Positions 1 to 9,265 of a stretch of DNA of 64,000 bases are shown here, in pieces. Below the pieces are notes generated by a model that was given only the letters and a program-made list of their open reading frames with translations, was not told the DNA's origin and did no database searches. Where the stretch lies: the NCBI RefSeq assembly GCF_018069625.1, contig NZ_CP072941.1, positions 1,674,001 to 1,738,000 on the forward strand, written 5' to 3'. Each line of letters begins with the position of its first letter. Positions within the stretch are counted from its first letter, which is position 1. The translations under genes and the position numbers were made by a program. The stretch comes from Streptomyces yatensis. GTDB lineage: Bacteria > Actinomycetota > Actinomycetes > Streptomycetales > Streptomycetaceae.

Positions 1-991
1 CCGGCCGCACCGCGGCCAGCCCGGCGGCGGTCAGCCGTCCGTAGAGCCCCATGGCGACCGTACGGACGCGGGCGGCGCGCTCCGGCTCCCGGCGCAGCAG
101 CCGCAGGCTCGCCAGGGCCGCGCCCACGGCCGCCGGGTTGAGCCCGGTGTCGAAGATGAACGTGCGTGCGGTGTTCACCAGGTGCTCGATCACCCGGGCG
201 GGCCCCAGCACCACACCGCCCTGACTGCCCAGCGACTTGGAGAGGGTGGCCGTGACCACCACGTCCGGCGCGCCCGCGAGCCCGGCCCCGTGCACCGCGC
301 CGCGCCCGCCCTCGCCGAGCACCCCGAGGCCATGCGCCTCGTCCACCACCAGCGCCGCGCCGTACGCGCGGCAGGCCCCGGCGAGGGCGGCCAGCGGGGC
401 GGCGTCGCCGTCGACGGAGAAGACCGAGTCGCTGACGGCGAGGGCGCGCCGGCGCGCGGGGACCGCTCCGGTCTCCTCGACGGCCTGCTCCCGCGCTTCT
501 TCTTCGGCCGCGCCCAGTGCCTTGCGCACGGCCTCCGGGTCGGCGTGCGGGACGACGGCGACCTCGGCGCGGGAGAGCCGGCAGCCGTCGATGAGCGAGG
601 CGTGATTGCCCGCGTCGGAGACGACCAGGGCATCCCGGCCGCTCAGCGCGGAGACGGCGGCCAGATTGGCGGCGTAACCGGAGGAGAAGACCAGGGCCGC
701 CTCGAAACCGCAGAAGCCGGCGAGTTCCCGCTCCAGTGTGGTGTGCAGTTCGGTCGAGCCGGTGACCAGGCGCGATCCGGTGGACCCCGCGCCCCAGCGC
801 TGCGCCGCCGCGGCCGCGGCGGCCGTCACCTCCGGGTGCCGGGCCAGCCCCAGATAGTCGTTGCTCGCCAGATCGAGCAGCGGGGAGTCGGCGGGCCGGG
901 GACTGAGCCGGCGCACCAGCCCGGCCCGGTCGCGCCGCTCCCGCTGTGCGTCGATCCATGCGAACGCGTCGTCCGGGCGGTCCTGGGGCAT
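1..991 (-). CDS. bioF: 8-amino-7-oxononanoate synthase, 3' end outside window
   Basis: This PLP enzyme condenses pimeloyl-ACP/CoA with alanine to give KAPA, the first committed step of biotin ring assembly in the cytoplasm. The reading frame stays open from an ATG at 991 to the left edge (about 330 codons), so the C-terminus is missing. Visible family signatures are LDLASNDYLGLARHP near the N-terminus, the glycine-rich FSSGYAANLAAV, VDEAHGLGVLG (PLP-binding Asp) and ATLSKSLGSQGG, whose first Lys (about residue 250) is the expected Schiff-base lysine. It is divergent from bioB, with which it shares a 169-bp intergenic region. Identification rests on motifs plus the surrounding bioBAD genes and is very secure. 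Confidence 0.95.
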   Translation of the reverse strand, partial: MPQDRPDDAFAWIDAQRERRDRAGLVRRLSPRPADSPLLDLASNDYLGLARHPEVTAAAAAAAQRWGAGSTGSRLVTGSTELHTTLERELAGFCGFEAALVFSSGYAANLAAVSALSGRDALVVSDAGNHASLIDGCRLSRAEVAVVPHADPEAVRKALGAAEEEAREQAVEETGAVPARRRALAVSDSVFSVDGDAAPLAALAGACRAYGAALVVDEAHGLGVLGEGGRGAVHGAGLAGAPDVVVTATLSKSLGSQGGVVLGPARVIEHLVNTARTFIFDTGLNPAAVGAALASLRLLRREPERAARVRTVAMGLYGRLTAAGLAAVRP

Positions 992-1060
992 CGGCTGCCT
1001 CGCCTTCCGTGGCCTCGTCAAGGGCACCGACTGTCGGGTCCGGATAGAACGTAGCCCCCT

Positions 1061-1093
1061 CCATGCCAGGTCATGGTGTGGCAATACCCACAC
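1061..1093. promoter_or_regulatory. Candidate operator dyads between bioF and bioB
   Basis: Two adjacent inverted repeats are visible: CCATG/CATGG arms at 1061-1076, and GTGTGG-N6-CCACAC at 1076-1093. They lie between the divergent biotin genes, about 70 bp from each start, where a shared repressor site would be expected. No bio regulator gene is present in the window, and I cannot match the sequence to a known biotin operator, so the role is inferred from position only. Confidence 0.35.
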
Positions 1094-1160
1094 CTCGATC
1101 CGCGCGTCTTGTACGGTCCCTCCTTGGCCGGGAGCGGTGGGGTAGGAAAGGATCGTCGCC

Positions 1161-2408
1161 ATGGACCTGCTGAACACGCTGGTGGACAAGGGGTTGCGGC
1201 GCGAATCGCCGACCCGCGAAGAGGCACTCGCCGTCCTGGCGACCTCCGATGACGAGCTGCTCGATGTGGTGGCCGCGGCGGGCAAGGTGCGCCGCGCCTG
1301 GTTCGGGCGGCGGGTGAAGCTCAACTATCTGGTCAACCTGAAGTCGGGGCTGTGCCCCGAGGACTGCTCCTACTGCTCGCAGCGGCTGGGCTCGAAGTCC
1401 GAGATCCTCAAGTACACCTGGCTCAAGCCGGAGCAGGCGGCCGCCGCGGCGGGCGCCGGGGTCGCCGGCGGCGCCAAGCGGGTGTGCCTGGTGGCCAGCG
1501 GACGCGGTCCGACCGACCGCGACGTGGACCGGGTCTCGAAGACCATCGCCGCCATCAAGGAGGAGCACCAGGACGTCGAGATCTGCGCCTGTCTGGGGCT
1601 GCTGTCCGACGGCCAGGCGGCGCGGCTGAAGGACGCGGGGGCGAACGCGTACAACCACAACCTCAACACCTCCGAGGCGACCTACGGCGACATCACGACC
1701 ACCCACACCTACGCCGACCGGATCTCGACCGTGCAGCAGGCCCAGGCGGCGGGGATGTCCGCCTGCTCCGGGCTGATCGCGGGCATGGGCGAGTCGGACG
1801 AGGACCTGGTCGACGTGGTCTTCTCGCTGCGCGACCTGGACCCGGACTCGGTGCCGGTCAACTTCCTCATCCCGATCGAGGGCACCCCGCTGGCCGGGGA
1901 CTGGAACCTCACCCCGCAGCGCTGTCTGCGGATCCTGGCGATGGTGCGGTTCGTCTGCCCGGACGTGGAGGTGCGGCTCGCGGGCGGCCGCGAGATCCAT
2001 CTGCGGACGCTGCAGCCGCTGGCCCTGAACCTGGCGAACTCGATCTTCCTCGGCGACTATCTGACCACCGAGGGCCAGGCGGGCAAGGACGATCTGGCGA
2101 TGATCGCCGACGCGGGCTTCGAGGTGGAGGGCACCGACACCACGACGCTGCCCAAGCACCGCGCGGATGCGCTCGCGGCCGCCGGTTCCGGCTGCGGCGG
2201 CCACGGCGCGGAGGGCGGTGGCTGCGGCCCGTGCGGTGACGCGGCACCCGCCGACGCCGTACCCGCCCAGGCGGCGGCCGGCGCCGCGGTCTCCACCCCG
2301 GCGGCCGGCGCCACGGTCTCCACCCCGGCGGCCGCGGAGGGGTCCCACGCCGATCTGGTCGCGGTGCGCCGCCGCGGTGCGGGCACGGATCTGCCGCCCA
2401 ATGCCTGA
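1161..2408 (+). CDS. bioB: Biotin synthase with Cys/Gly/Ala-rich C-terminal tail
   Basis: Radical-SAM enzyme that inserts sulfur into dethiobiotin to form biotin. The 415-aa product has the radical-SAM cluster motif CPEDCSYC with cysteines at 65, 69 and 72, then the YNHNLNTS segment and the conserved Cys/Arg positions of the barrel. The ATG at 1161 follows a good ribosome site (AGGAAAGGA). The last 70 or so residues go beyond the usual enzyme length. They contain a Gly/Cys/His-rich stretch ([16 protein letters not shown]) followed by a duplicated [15 protein letters not shown] unit. The stop overlaps the bioA start by 8 bp, which indicates translational coupling. Confidence 0.96.
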   Translation: MDLLNTLVDKGLRRESPTREEALAVLATSDDELLDVVAAAGKVRRAWFGRRVKLNYLVNLKSGLCPEDCSYCSQRLGSKSEILKYTWLKPEQAAAAAGAGVAGGAKRVCLVASGRGPTDRDVDRVSKTIAAIKEEHQDVEICACLGLLSDGQAARLKDAGANAYNHNLNTSEATYGDITTTHTYADRISTVQQAQAAGMSACSGLIAGMGESDEDLVDVVFSLRDLDPDSVPVNFLIPIEGTPLAGDWNLTPQRCLRILAMVRFVCPDVEVRLAGGREIHLRTLQPLALNLANSIFLGDYLTTEGQAGKDDLAMIADAGFEVEGTDTTTLPKHRADALAAAGSGCGGHGAEGGGCGPCGDAAPADAVPAQAAAGAAVSTPAAGATVSTPAAAEGSHADLVAVRRRGAGTDLPPNA

Positions 2409-3717
2409 GCCGCTGACCCCGGCCGAGCTGCGGGCGCTGGACCGGCAGCACGTCTGGCATCCGTACGGCCCGATGCCCGGCCGCCAGGACCCCCTGGTCG
2501 TGGAGTCCGCGGCCGGGGTCCGGCTGCGGCTGGCCGAGCCGGTGGAGGGCGTCCGCGAGCTGGTGGACGGGATGTCGTCGTGGTGGTCCGCCATCCACGG
2601 CTACAACCACCCGGCGCTCAACGACGCCGCGCGGGGTCAGCTGGACCGGATGAGCCATGTGATGTTCGGCGGGCTCACCCATGAGCCCGCCGTCCGGCTG
2701 GCCACCCGTCTGGTGGAGATCACGCCGGAGCCGCTGCGCCATGTGTTCCTCGCCGACTCCGGTTCGGTGTCGGTCGAGGTCGCGGTGAAGATGTGCCTGC
2801 AGTACTGGCGCTCCCTCGGCCACCCCGCCAAGCGGCGGCTGCTGACCTGGCGCGGCGGCTACCACGGCGACACCTGGCAGCCGATGGCGGTGTGCGACCC
2901 GGACGGCGGAATGCACCGGCTGTGGTCCGGTGTGCTGCCCGAGCAGATCTTCGCGGACGCGCCGCCGCCCGGGTTCGACGCGGACCCCGACCCGGCGTAC
3001 GAGGCACACGTACGCGAGCTGGTGGCCCGTCACGCCCATGAGCTGGCCGCGGTGATCGTGGAGCCGGTGGTCCAGGGCGCGGGCGGGATGCGCTTCCACT
3101 CCCCCGCGCTGCTGCGGGTGCTGCGCGAGGCGTGCGACGAGCACGATGTGCTGCTGGTGTTCGACGAGATCGCCACGGGCTTCGGCCGCTCGGGCACGCT
3201 CTTCGCGGCCGAGCACGCGGGGGTGTGCCCCGATGTGATGTGTCTGGGCAAGGCGCTGACCGGGGGTTATCTGACCCTGGCCGCCACGCTGTGCACCCCG
3301 CGGGTGGCGGACGGCATCTCGCGCGGCGAGGTGCCGGTGCTCGCGCACGGCCCGACGTTCATGGGCAATCCGCTGGCCACGGCCGTCGCCTGTGCCTCGA
3401 TCGACCTGCTGCTCTCCTACGACTGGCGGCAGGAGGTCAAGCGGATCGAGACCGGGCTGCGGGACGGTCTCGCGGCGGCGGCCGAGCTGCCGGGCGTCCG
3501 GGAGGTGCGGGTGCTCGGCGCGATCGGCGTCGTCCAGCTGGACCGTCCGATGGACGACGCGGGGATGGCGGCGGCGACGCGGGCCGCGGTGCGCGAGGGC
3601 GTATGGCTGCGCCCGTTCCGCGATCTGCTGTACACCATGCCGCCGTACATCACGGGCGACCACGATCTGGCCCGGATCTGCACGGCGGTACGGGCGGCCG
3701 CTGCCGCGGCCGTCTGA
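2401..3717 (+). CDS. bioA: Adenosylmethionine-8-amino-7-oxononanoate aminotransferase
   Basis: Class III PLP aminotransferase converting KAPA to DAPA with S-adenosylmethionine as amino donor. The 438-aa protein starts HVWHPYGPM, a family hallmark, and shows [16 protein letters not shown] (substrate pocket), the PLP-phosphate region [24 protein letters not shown] with the PLP Asp, and [10 protein letters not shown] with the Schiff-base Lys at 284. The ATG at 2401 lies inside the last codons of bioB. An in-frame upstream extension exists but is only the antisense-free reading of the bioB tail. Downstream, bioD follows after about 100 bp, so bioB-A-D probably form one operon. Confidence 0.95.
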   Translation: MPEPLTPAELRALDRQHVWHPYGPMPGRQDPLVVESAAGVRLRLAEPVEGVRELVDGMSSWWSAIHGYNHPALNDAARGQLDRMSHVMFGGLTHEPAVRLATRLVEITPEPLRHVFLADSGSVSVEVAVKMCLQYWRSLGHPAKRRLLTWRGGYHGDTWQPMAVCDPDGGMHRLWSGVLPEQIFADAPPPGFDADPDPAYEAHVRELVARHAHELAAVIVEPVVQGAGGMRFHSPALLRVLREACDEHDVLLVFDEIATGFGRSGTLFAAEHAGVCPDVMCLGKALTGGYLTLAATLCTPRVADGISRGEVPVLAHGPTFMGNPLATAVACASIDLLLSYDWRQEVKRIETGLRDGLAAAAELPGVREVRVLGAIGVVQLDRPMDDAGMAAATRAAVREGVWLRPFRDLLYTMPPYITGDHDLARICTAVRAAAAAAV

Positions 3718-3819
3718 CCCGCACGCTCCGCTCGCGGTCGGCCTCCCACCCACAGGGACCGACCGCGCACCGGGGCGGGCCGGGAGCACAAACGAAAGCG
3801 AAAGGCAACGGAAACGAAG

Positions 3820-4524
3820 ATGTCAGTACTGGTCGTCACCGGCACGGGCACCGAAATCGGAAAAACCGTCAGCACGGCGGCCGTCGCCGCCGCGGCGCTC
3901 GCACGCGGCCGCTCGGTGGCGGTGCTCAAACCCGCCCAGACCGGTGTCGCGGAGGGCGAACCGGGCGATGCCGCCGAGGTGGCCCGGCTCGCCGGTGCGG
4001 TGACCCTGCTCGAACTCGCCCGCTACCCCGAGCCGCTGGCCCCCGCCACCGCCGCCCGCCGCGCCGGACGACCGCCGGTGCGGCCGCACGAGGTGGCGGA
4101 GGCGGCCGAGAAGCTGGCCGCCGAGCACGACCTGGTGCTGGTCGAGGGCGCGGGCGGGCTGCTCGTACGGTTCGACGAGACGGGGGCGACGCTCGCCGAC
4201 GCGGCCCGGCTGCTCGGCGCGCCCGTCCTCGTGGTCGCCCACGCGGGCCTCGGCACGCTCAACGCGACCACCCTGACCACCGAGGCGCTGCGCGCCCGCG
4301 GGCTGGAGTGCCCCGGCGTCGTCATCGGCAGCTGGCCCGCCGCCGCGGATCTCGCCTCCCGCTGCAATGTGGCCGATCTGCCGGAATCGTCCGGTGTCCC
4401 GCTGCTGGGCGCCATCCCCCAGGGCGCCCCGGCCCTTCCGCCCGCCGACTTCCGCGCCCAGGCGCCCGGTTGGCTGGCGCCCCGGCTGGACGGGAGCTGG
4501 GACGCGGCGCGGCTGGCCGCGTAG
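3820..4524 (+). CDS. bioD: Dethiobiotin synthetase
   Basis: ATP-dependent carboxylation and ring closure of DAPA to dethiobiotin, the step between BioA and BioB. The 234-aa protein has the amino-terminal P-loop GTGTEIGKT (residues 8-16), KPAQTG (substrate contact) and [11 protein letters not shown], all typical of BioD. It is the third gene of the rightward biotin cluster, with a 102-bp gap after bioA. Its ATG is preceded by a purine-rich but non-canonical stretch. With bioF in the opposite direction, all four late biotin genes are present. No bioC/bioH-type pimelate genes are visible here. Confidence 0.94.
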   Translation: MSVLVVTGTGTEIGKTVSTAAVAAAALARGRSVAVLKPAQTGVAEGEPGDAAEVARLAGAVTLLELARYPEPLAPATAARRAGRPPVRPHEVAEAAEKLAAEHDLVLVEGAGGLLVRFDETGATLADAARLLGAPVLVVAHAGLGTLNATTLTTEALRARGLECPGVVIGSWPAAADLASRCNVADLPESSGVPLLGAIPQGAPALPPADFRAQAPGWLAPRLDGSWDAARLAA

Positions 4525-4595
4525 CGAGGCCCCCCGCGTGGGCAGAATCCCGGTACCGGTTCCATCGTCCGTACCTGGGACAGGAGGGAGCTCCC

Positions 4596-5279
4596 ATGCC
4601 CGTATGCCGTCGCACGTCCCCGCGTGACGCCGTCCACCACCCGCTCTTCGCCCGCTGCTACGCCAGAATGAGCCCACTGGCCGATGAGCGGGCGGGGGTC
4701 GGTGAGCTGCGCGGCGAGCTGCTGGCCGGGCTGTCCGGCCGGGTCATCGAGATCGGCGCGGGCAACGGGCTGAACTTCCCCCACTACCCCGAGGCCGTCT
4801 CCGAGGTGGTCGCCATCGAACCCGAGCGCCATCTGCGGCGGCTGGCCACCCGGGCGGGGCTGCGGGCCGGGGTGCCGGTGGACGTGGTGCCGGGCGTCGC
4901 CGAGGCGCTGCCGGTCAAGAGCGAGGCGTTCGACGCGGCGGTGGCGTGTCTGGTGCTGTGCTCGGTGCGCGATGTGCGGCGCGCGCTCGCCGAGCTGCTG
5001 CGGGTGCTGCGGCCCGGCGGTGAGCTGCGCTTCCTCGAGCACGGGCGCGCCGAGGGGCGGGTCCTGGCGACCGCCCAGCGGGCGCTGGACCGCACGGTGT
5101 GGCCGCTGATGTTCGGCGGCTGCCATACGGCGCGCGAGGTGCGCTCGGAGATCGAGGCCGCGGGCTTCGAGCCGATCGGCCACCGCCGGCTGCGCATCCC
5201 CGAGCGGGGCCTGACCCTGCCGACGTCCCCGTGCGTGCTGGGCGCCGCGCGCCGCCCGGTGTCGCCTTCGCGTCCGTAA
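4596..5279 (+). CDS. Class I SAM-dependent methyltransferase
   Basis: A 227-aa methyltransferase of the Methyltransf_11 / UbiE-like type. Motif I is VIEIGAGNGLNFPHYP. It is followed by the acidic VVAIEPE that binds the SAM ribose, then LVLCSVRD and LRVLRPGGELRFLEHGR, the classic post-motifs. The start at 4596 is chosen because GGAGGG lies 8-9 bp upstream, although the frame is open far upstream (antisense of bioA/D is not coding there). The substrate is unknown. It lies just after the biotin operon, but nothing in it suggests a BioC function: BioC normally sits at the start of the pathway and acts on malonyl-ACP. Confidence 0.85.
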   Translation: MPVCRRTSPRDAVHHPLFARCYARMSPLADERAGVGELRGELLAGLSGRVIEIGAGNGLNFPHYPEAVSEVVAIEPERHLRRLATRAGLRAGVPVDVVPGVAEALPVKSEAFDAAVACLVLCSVRDVRRALAELLRVLRPGGELRFLEHGRAEGRVLATAQRALDRTVWPLMFGGCHTAREVRSEIEAAGFEPIGHRRLRIPERGLTLPTSPCVLGAARRPVSPSRP

Positions 5280-5295
5280 CCCCGGGCGTCACGTC

Positions 5296-5361
5296 CCCGT
5301 CCGCCGGGCATCGCGTTCCCGTCCACCGGGCATCGCGTTCCCGTCCGTCGTCGCATTCCTG
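5296..5361. repeat. Three 22-bp tandem repeats
   Basis: Three head-to-tail units beginning CCCGTCC with the core GGGCATCGCGTT. The first two differ by one base and the third is degenerate. They lie in the 163-bp gap between the methyltransferase and the ABC ATPase. No function is evident. Confidence 0.6.
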
Positions 5362-5442
5362 TACGTCCGCGTCCACGGGTGGGCGTATCGGCGGCCGGGT
5401 CCCTACCATCGAGGGCACGACGTTCCGATACGGGGAGGCATC

Positions 5443-6255
5443 GTGTCCACACCGGCGGCAACGAAGACGGACGGGTTCGCGGAGGGCGGCGCCCGTGCGG
5501 CGGCCCGCGCCCGGTCCCTGACCAAGGCGTACGGCAGCGGCGAGACGGCCGTGCTCGCGCTGGACGCGGTGGACGTGGAGATCGAACGGGGCCGGTTCAC
5601 CGCCGTGATGGGCCCGTCCGGATCCGGCAAGTCCACCCTGATGCACTGTCTGGCCGGTCTCGACACGGTCTCGTCGGGCCAGGCCTGGCTGGGCGACACC
5701 GAGATCACCGGCCTGGGCGACAAGGAGCTGACCCAGCTCCGCCGCGACCGGATCGGCTTCATGTTCCAGTCGTTCAATCTGCTGCCCACGCTCAACGCGG
5801 CCGAGAACATCACCCTGCCCATGGACATCGCGGGCCACAAGCCCGACCGGGAGTGGGTGGACCGGGTCATCGACACCCTCGGGCTGCGCGACCGGCTGCG
5901 GCACCGGCCCGCCCAGCTGTCCGGCGGGCAGCAGCAGCGGGTGGCCTGCGCCCGGGCGCTCGCCTCCCGCCCCGAGCTGATCTTCGCGGACGAGCCCACC
6001 GGCAACCTGGACTCCCGGTCGGGCCTGGAGGTGCTGCGCTTTCTGCGGGAGGCCGTCGACGAGCTGGGCCAGACGGTCGTCATGGTCACCCACGACCCGA
6101 GCGCCGCCGCCCACTCCGATCTGGTGCTCTTCCTCGCCGACGGCCGGATCGTGGACCGGATGGAGCGGCCCACGGCCGAGGCGGTGCTGGAGCGGATGCA
6201 CATCTTCACCAGGGCCACGCCCGGGGCCGAGCCGGAACCCGACCCGCTGAGCTGA
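5443..6255 (+). CDS. MacB/LolD-type ABC transporter ATP-binding protein
   Basis: Nucleotide-binding subunit of an ABC exporter of the MacB/LolD/FtsE class. The 270-aa protein has Walker A GPSGSGKST (about residue 56), the Q-loop FMFQSFNLLPTLNA typical of this class, signature LSGGQQQR (about residue 160), Walker B LIFADEPTGNLDS and the switch VTHDPSAAAHSD. The GTG start is preceded by GGGGAGG. These ATPases normally pair with a FtsX/MacB-domain permease encoded next door, but none follows: the next gene is an oxidoreductase after a terminator hairpin. Partner and substrate are therefore unknown. Confidence 0.9.
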   Translation: MSTPAATKTDGFAEGGARAAARARSLTKAYGSGETAVLALDAVDVEIERGRFTAVMGPSGSGKSTLMHCLAGLDTVSSGQAWLGDTEITGLGDKELTQLRRDRIGFMFQSFNLLPTLNAAENITLPMDIAGHKPDREWVDRVIDTLGLRDRLRHRPAQLSGGQQQRVACARALASRPELIFADEPTGNLDSRSGLEVLRFLREAVDELGQTVVMVTHDPSAAAHSDLVLFLADGRIVDRMERPTAEAVLERMHIFTRATPGAEPEPDPLS

Positions 6256-6259
6256 GCCC

Positions 6260-6285
6260 CGGGCACCGTCCCCGGCCGGTGCCCG
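6260..6285 (+). terminator. Hairpin after ABC ATPase gene
   Basis: Perfect 9-bp inverted repeat CGGGCACCG / CGGTGCCCG around an 8-nt loop, starting 4 bp after the stop codon. There is no T-tract, as is common for actinomycete terminators. Confidence 0.65.
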
Positions 6286-6392
6286 ATCGGCCGGATCGGT
6301 GAACGAGGGCGCGTGAGCGAGAGTGCGGACGGGGGAGTTCGAACGGCGCCGATCTCGGATACGTTCGCGGTATCCGCGCTCAAGGAGGGCTC

Positions 6393-7340
6393 ATGGCAAG
6401 GCCGTTCCGCTTCGGAGTCAATCTGCTCACCCTTGAATCGGCCGAGGCATGGCGGGCGAAGTGCCGCCACGCCGAGCAGCTCGGCTACGACGTGCTGCTG
6501 ACCCCCGACCACCTCGGCCACCCCGCCCCGTTCCCGGCGCTGGCCACCGCCGCCGAGGCGACCGAGCGTCCCCGGCTGGGCACCTTCGTGCTCAACGCCG
6601 GCTTCTGGAACCCCGCGCTGCTCGCCCGGGAGGTGGCCACCTGCGACGCGCTGACCGACGGCCGGCTGGAGCTCGGCCTGGGCGCCGGCTATGTCCAGGC
6701 CGAGCACGACAGCGCCGGGCTGCCCTTCGGTTCACCACGCGAGCGGGTGGACCATCTGGTGCGTACCGTGACCGAGTTGGAGCGTCTGCTGACCGATGCC
6801 GAGCACCGGCCGCGGCCCGCCCAGTCCCCGCGCCCGCCGCTGCTGCTCGGTGGCAACGGAGACCGGCTGCTGCGGCTGGCCGCGCGCCATGCGGACATCG
6901 CCGCGTTCACCGGGGCGGTGCAGGCCCCCGGCAAACCCCAGGGCGCCCTGCAGCTGATCAGCCCCGAGGCGCTGGAGGAGCGGGTGGGCGCCTTCCGCCG
7001 CTTCGCCGCCGAGGCGGGGCGGGCGCCGGAGGAGGCCGACGAGCCGGGTGAGGCGATCGAGCTGGATGGGCCGGACGAGGCGATCGAGCTGAACTACCTC
7101 ATCCAGATGGCCGGGCCCAGCGCCGACCGGCGCGCCAAGGTGCGTGAGCTGTCCGCGTACGCACCGGGCCTCACCGAGGACCAGCTGCTGGAGCACCCGG
7201 CGCTGCTGCTGGGCGACGCCAAGGAGATGGCGGAGCAGCTGCGGGCCCACCGCGAGCGCTTCGGCTTCTCGTACTTCACCGTCCTGGAGCACAACATGGA
7301 GGCGTTCGCCCCGGTGATCGAGGAACTGCACGGCAGCTGA
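6393..7340 (+). CDS. LLM-class (F420-dependent) oxidoreductase
   Basis: Luciferase-like monooxygenase superfamily protein, 315 aa, of the subfamily usually predicted to use coenzyme F420. Supporting segments are the N-terminal FRFGVNLLTLESAEAW, LLTPDHLGHPAPFPALATAAEAT, DALTDGRLELGLGAGY and PPLLLGGNGDRLLRLAARHADI. An AAGGAGGG ribosome site precedes the ATG. Around residues 212-230 the sequence contains a near-duplicated block, EPGEAIELD then GPDEAIELN, best explained by a short in-frame tandem duplication. The substrate cannot be deduced. It is followed 52 bp later by a GNAT acetyltransferase. Confidence 0.88.
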   Translation: MARPFRFGVNLLTLESAEAWRAKCRHAEQLGYDVLLTPDHLGHPAPFPALATAAEATERPRLGTFVLNAGFWNPALLAREVATCDALTDGRLELGLGAGYVQAEHDSAGLPFGSPRERVDHLVRTVTELERLLTDAEHRPRPAQSPRPPLLLGGNGDRLLRLAARHADIAAFTGAVQAPGKPQGALQLISPEALEERVGAFRRFAAEAGRAPEEADEPGEAIELDGPDEAIELNYLIQMAGPSADRRAKVRELSAYAPGLTEDQLLEHPALLLGDAKEMAEQLRAHRERFGFSYFTVLEHNMEAFAPVIEELHGS

Positions 7341-7392
7341 CCGGACGGAATTCCCGTCGACGCCGCGGTCCGCCCGATGATGGGATGCGGCC

Positions 7393-7818
7393 ATGAACGA
7401 TCTTCGGATACGGGCCGCGGCCCCCGCCGACCTCGACACCGTGCTCGCCTTCTGGAAGGAGGCCGCGGAGGGCACCAGCATCAGCGACGACCGGGACGGG
7501 GTGGCCCGGCTGCTCGACCGCGACCCGGAGTCGCTGCTGCTGGCCGAGCGGGACGGGGAGCTCGCCGGAACCGTGATCGCCGGTTTCGACGGCTGGCGCT
7601 GCCATCTGTACCGGCTGGCCGTCCACCCCGGGCACCGCCGCCGGGGCGTGGCGACGGCCCTGCTGGCGGCGGCCGAGGAGCGGTTCGCGGCCCTGGGCGG
7701 ACGGCGCGGGGACGCGATGGTGCTCAACGAGAACGGGCTCGCCCACCAGGCGTGGAGCGCGGCGGGCTATGAGCGCCAGCCGCAGTGGAGCCGCTGGGTC
7801 AAGCAGCTGTGCCCCTGA
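7393..7818 (+). CDS. GNAT family N-acetyltransferase
   Basis: A 141-aa single-domain GNAT protein. The family fold is visible as an N-terminal IRAAAPADLDTVLAFWKEA, a central strand AGTVIAGFDGWRCHLYRLAVHPGHRRRGVATALL carrying the acetyl-CoA-binding R/Q-x-x-G-x-G/A motif (RRRGVA), and the terminal NENGLAHQAWSAAGYERQPQWSRW. The acceptor substrate is unknown. The start is set by alignment of the GNAT fold, and the upstream ribosome site is weak. It may be cotranscribed with the LLM oxidoreductase. Confidence 0.87.
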   Translation: MNDLRIRAAAPADLDTVLAFWKEAAEGTSISDDRDGVARLLDRDPESLLLAERDGELAGTVIAGFDGWRCHLYRLAVHPGHRRRGVATALLAAAEERFAALGGRRGDAMVLNENGLAHQAWSAAGYERQPQWSRWVKQLCP

Positions 7819-7900
7819 CCCGGCGCGGCCGTCCCCGGCGCGGCCGCGCGGGGGCTGCATTCCGCCGGTCTCTGGCGGATCATGAAACGGAGGTGAACCG

Positions 7901-9265
7901 ATGACCGAAGTCCTCCTCCTGGCCGTGGCGCTCCTCCTGGCGGTGACCTGTGGCGCCTTCGTCGCGGCGGAGTTCTCGCTGACCACGGTCGAGCGCAGCG
8001 AGCTGGAACGGGCGGCCGAACGCGGGGAGCGCGGCGCGGCCGGGGCGCTGAAGGCCGTGCGCAGCCTCACCTACCAGCTCTCCGGCGCGCAGCTCGGCAT
8101 CACCGTGACCAATCTGGTCGTCGGCATGCTGGCCGAGCCGTCCGTCGCGGCCCTGCTGGCCGGGCCGCTCACCGCGATCGGGGTACCCCAGTCGGCCGTC
8201 CGCTCGACCGCGCTGGTGCTCGGCACCTTTCTGTCGACCGTCGTGCTGATGGTCGTGGGCGAGCTGGTGCCCAAGAACTGGGCCATCTCCCGGCCGCTGC
8301 CGGTCGCCAAGGCCGTGGCCACCCCGCAGCGCGTCTTCAGCTCCGTCTTCCGCCCGCTGATCAGCCATCTCAACAACACCGCCAACCGCACCGTGCGCCG
8401 GATGGGCCTGGAGCCCGCCGAGGAGCTGGCCTCCGCGCGCGGCCCGCAGGAGCTGATCGCCCTCGCCCGCCACTCCGCCAAGGAGGGCGCGCTGGAGAAG
8501 GACACCGCCGAGCTGTTCGTGCGCACCCTCAACCTCTCGGGGCTCACCGCCCAGAACGTGATGACCCCGAGGGTGCGGGTGGTGGCGCTGGACGTACGGG
8601 CCACCGCCGAGGACGTCGCCAACGCCACCCGCGCCACCGGGCTGTCCCGCTTCCCCGTCTACCAGGGCAGCCTGGACACCGTCGTCGGCCTCGTCCACAT
8701 CAAGGACGTCCTGGCGGTCCCCGCCGAGGAGCGGCCCCGCCGCCCGGTCTCCGATCTGATGCGCGAACCGCTGTTCGTCCCCGAGTCGCTCACCGTGGAC
8801 CGGCTGCTGGACCGGCTCTCGGCCCAGCGCAGCATGGCGGTGGTCATCGACGAGTACGGCGGTACGGCCGGGGTCGTCACCCTGGAGGACATCGTCGAGG
8901 AGGTGGTCGGCGAGGTCCGCGACGAGCACGATCCGCACGAGACCCCCCATCTGATTCCGATGGGCCGCGACACGGAGGGCCATCTGCTCTACGACGCGGA
9001 CGGCGCGGCCCGCCTCGATCAGCTGGAGCGCATCGGGCTGCGCGTGCCGCCGGGCCCGTACGAGACCCTGGCCGGGCTGATCGCCACGGAGCTGGGCCGG
9101 ATCCCGGCCGTCGGCGACACCATCGAGCTGGCGGGCTGGTCCCTGGAGGTGCGCAAGGTGACGAGCCACCGCGCGGCCCGGGTCCGGCTGCGGGCGCCGG
9201 TGCGCGGTGCCGGGAGCGATGGCGACGGCGGCGTGCCCGGGGCCGAGGGGGCGACGGGCCGATGA
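7901..9265 (+). CDS. CNNM/HlyC-CorC family membrane protein (hemolysin-like)
   Basis: Integral membrane protein of 454 aa with the CNNM transmembrane domain (hydrophobic segments near residues 1-25, 55-80 and 95-125, including GELVPKNWAI), two CBS domains (for example FPVYQGSLDTVVGLVHIKD and MAVVIDEYGGTAGVVTLEDIVEEVVGEV) and a C-terminal CorC/HlyC domain. The family is linked to divalent cation (Mg2+/Co2+) transport or homeostasis. GGAGGTGA precedes the ATG. The stop overlaps the ATG of a second CNNM gene by 4 bp (ATGA), so the two are translationally coupled and probably act together. Confidence 0.93.
   Translation: MTEVLLLAVALLLAVTCGAFVAAEFSLTTVERSELERAAERGERGAAGALKAVRSLTYQLSGAQLGITVTNLVVGMLAEPSVAALLAGPLTAIGVPQSAVRSTALVLGTFLSTVVLMVVGELVPKNWAISRPLPVAKAVATPQRVFSSVFRPLISHLNNTANRTVRRMGLEPAEELASARGPQELIALARHSAKEGALEKDTAELFVRTLNLSGLTAQNVMTPRVRVVALDVRATAEDVANATRATGLSRFPVYQGSLDTVVGLVHIKDVLAVPAEERPRRPVSDLMREPLFVPESLTVDRLLDRLSAQRSMAVVIDEYGGTAGVVTLEDIVEEVVGEVRDEHDPHETPHLIPMGRDTEGHLLYDADGAARLDQLERIGLRVPPGPYETLAGLIATELGRIPAVGDTIELAGWSLEVRKVTSHRAARVRLRAPVRGAGSDGDGGVPGAEGATGR

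Noticed and set aside
3132..4595. Long rightward frame upstream of the methyltransferase.
   Set aside because: It overlaps bioA and bioD out of frame with Arg/Gly-rich shadow composition. The strong ribosome site at 4584 defines the real start.
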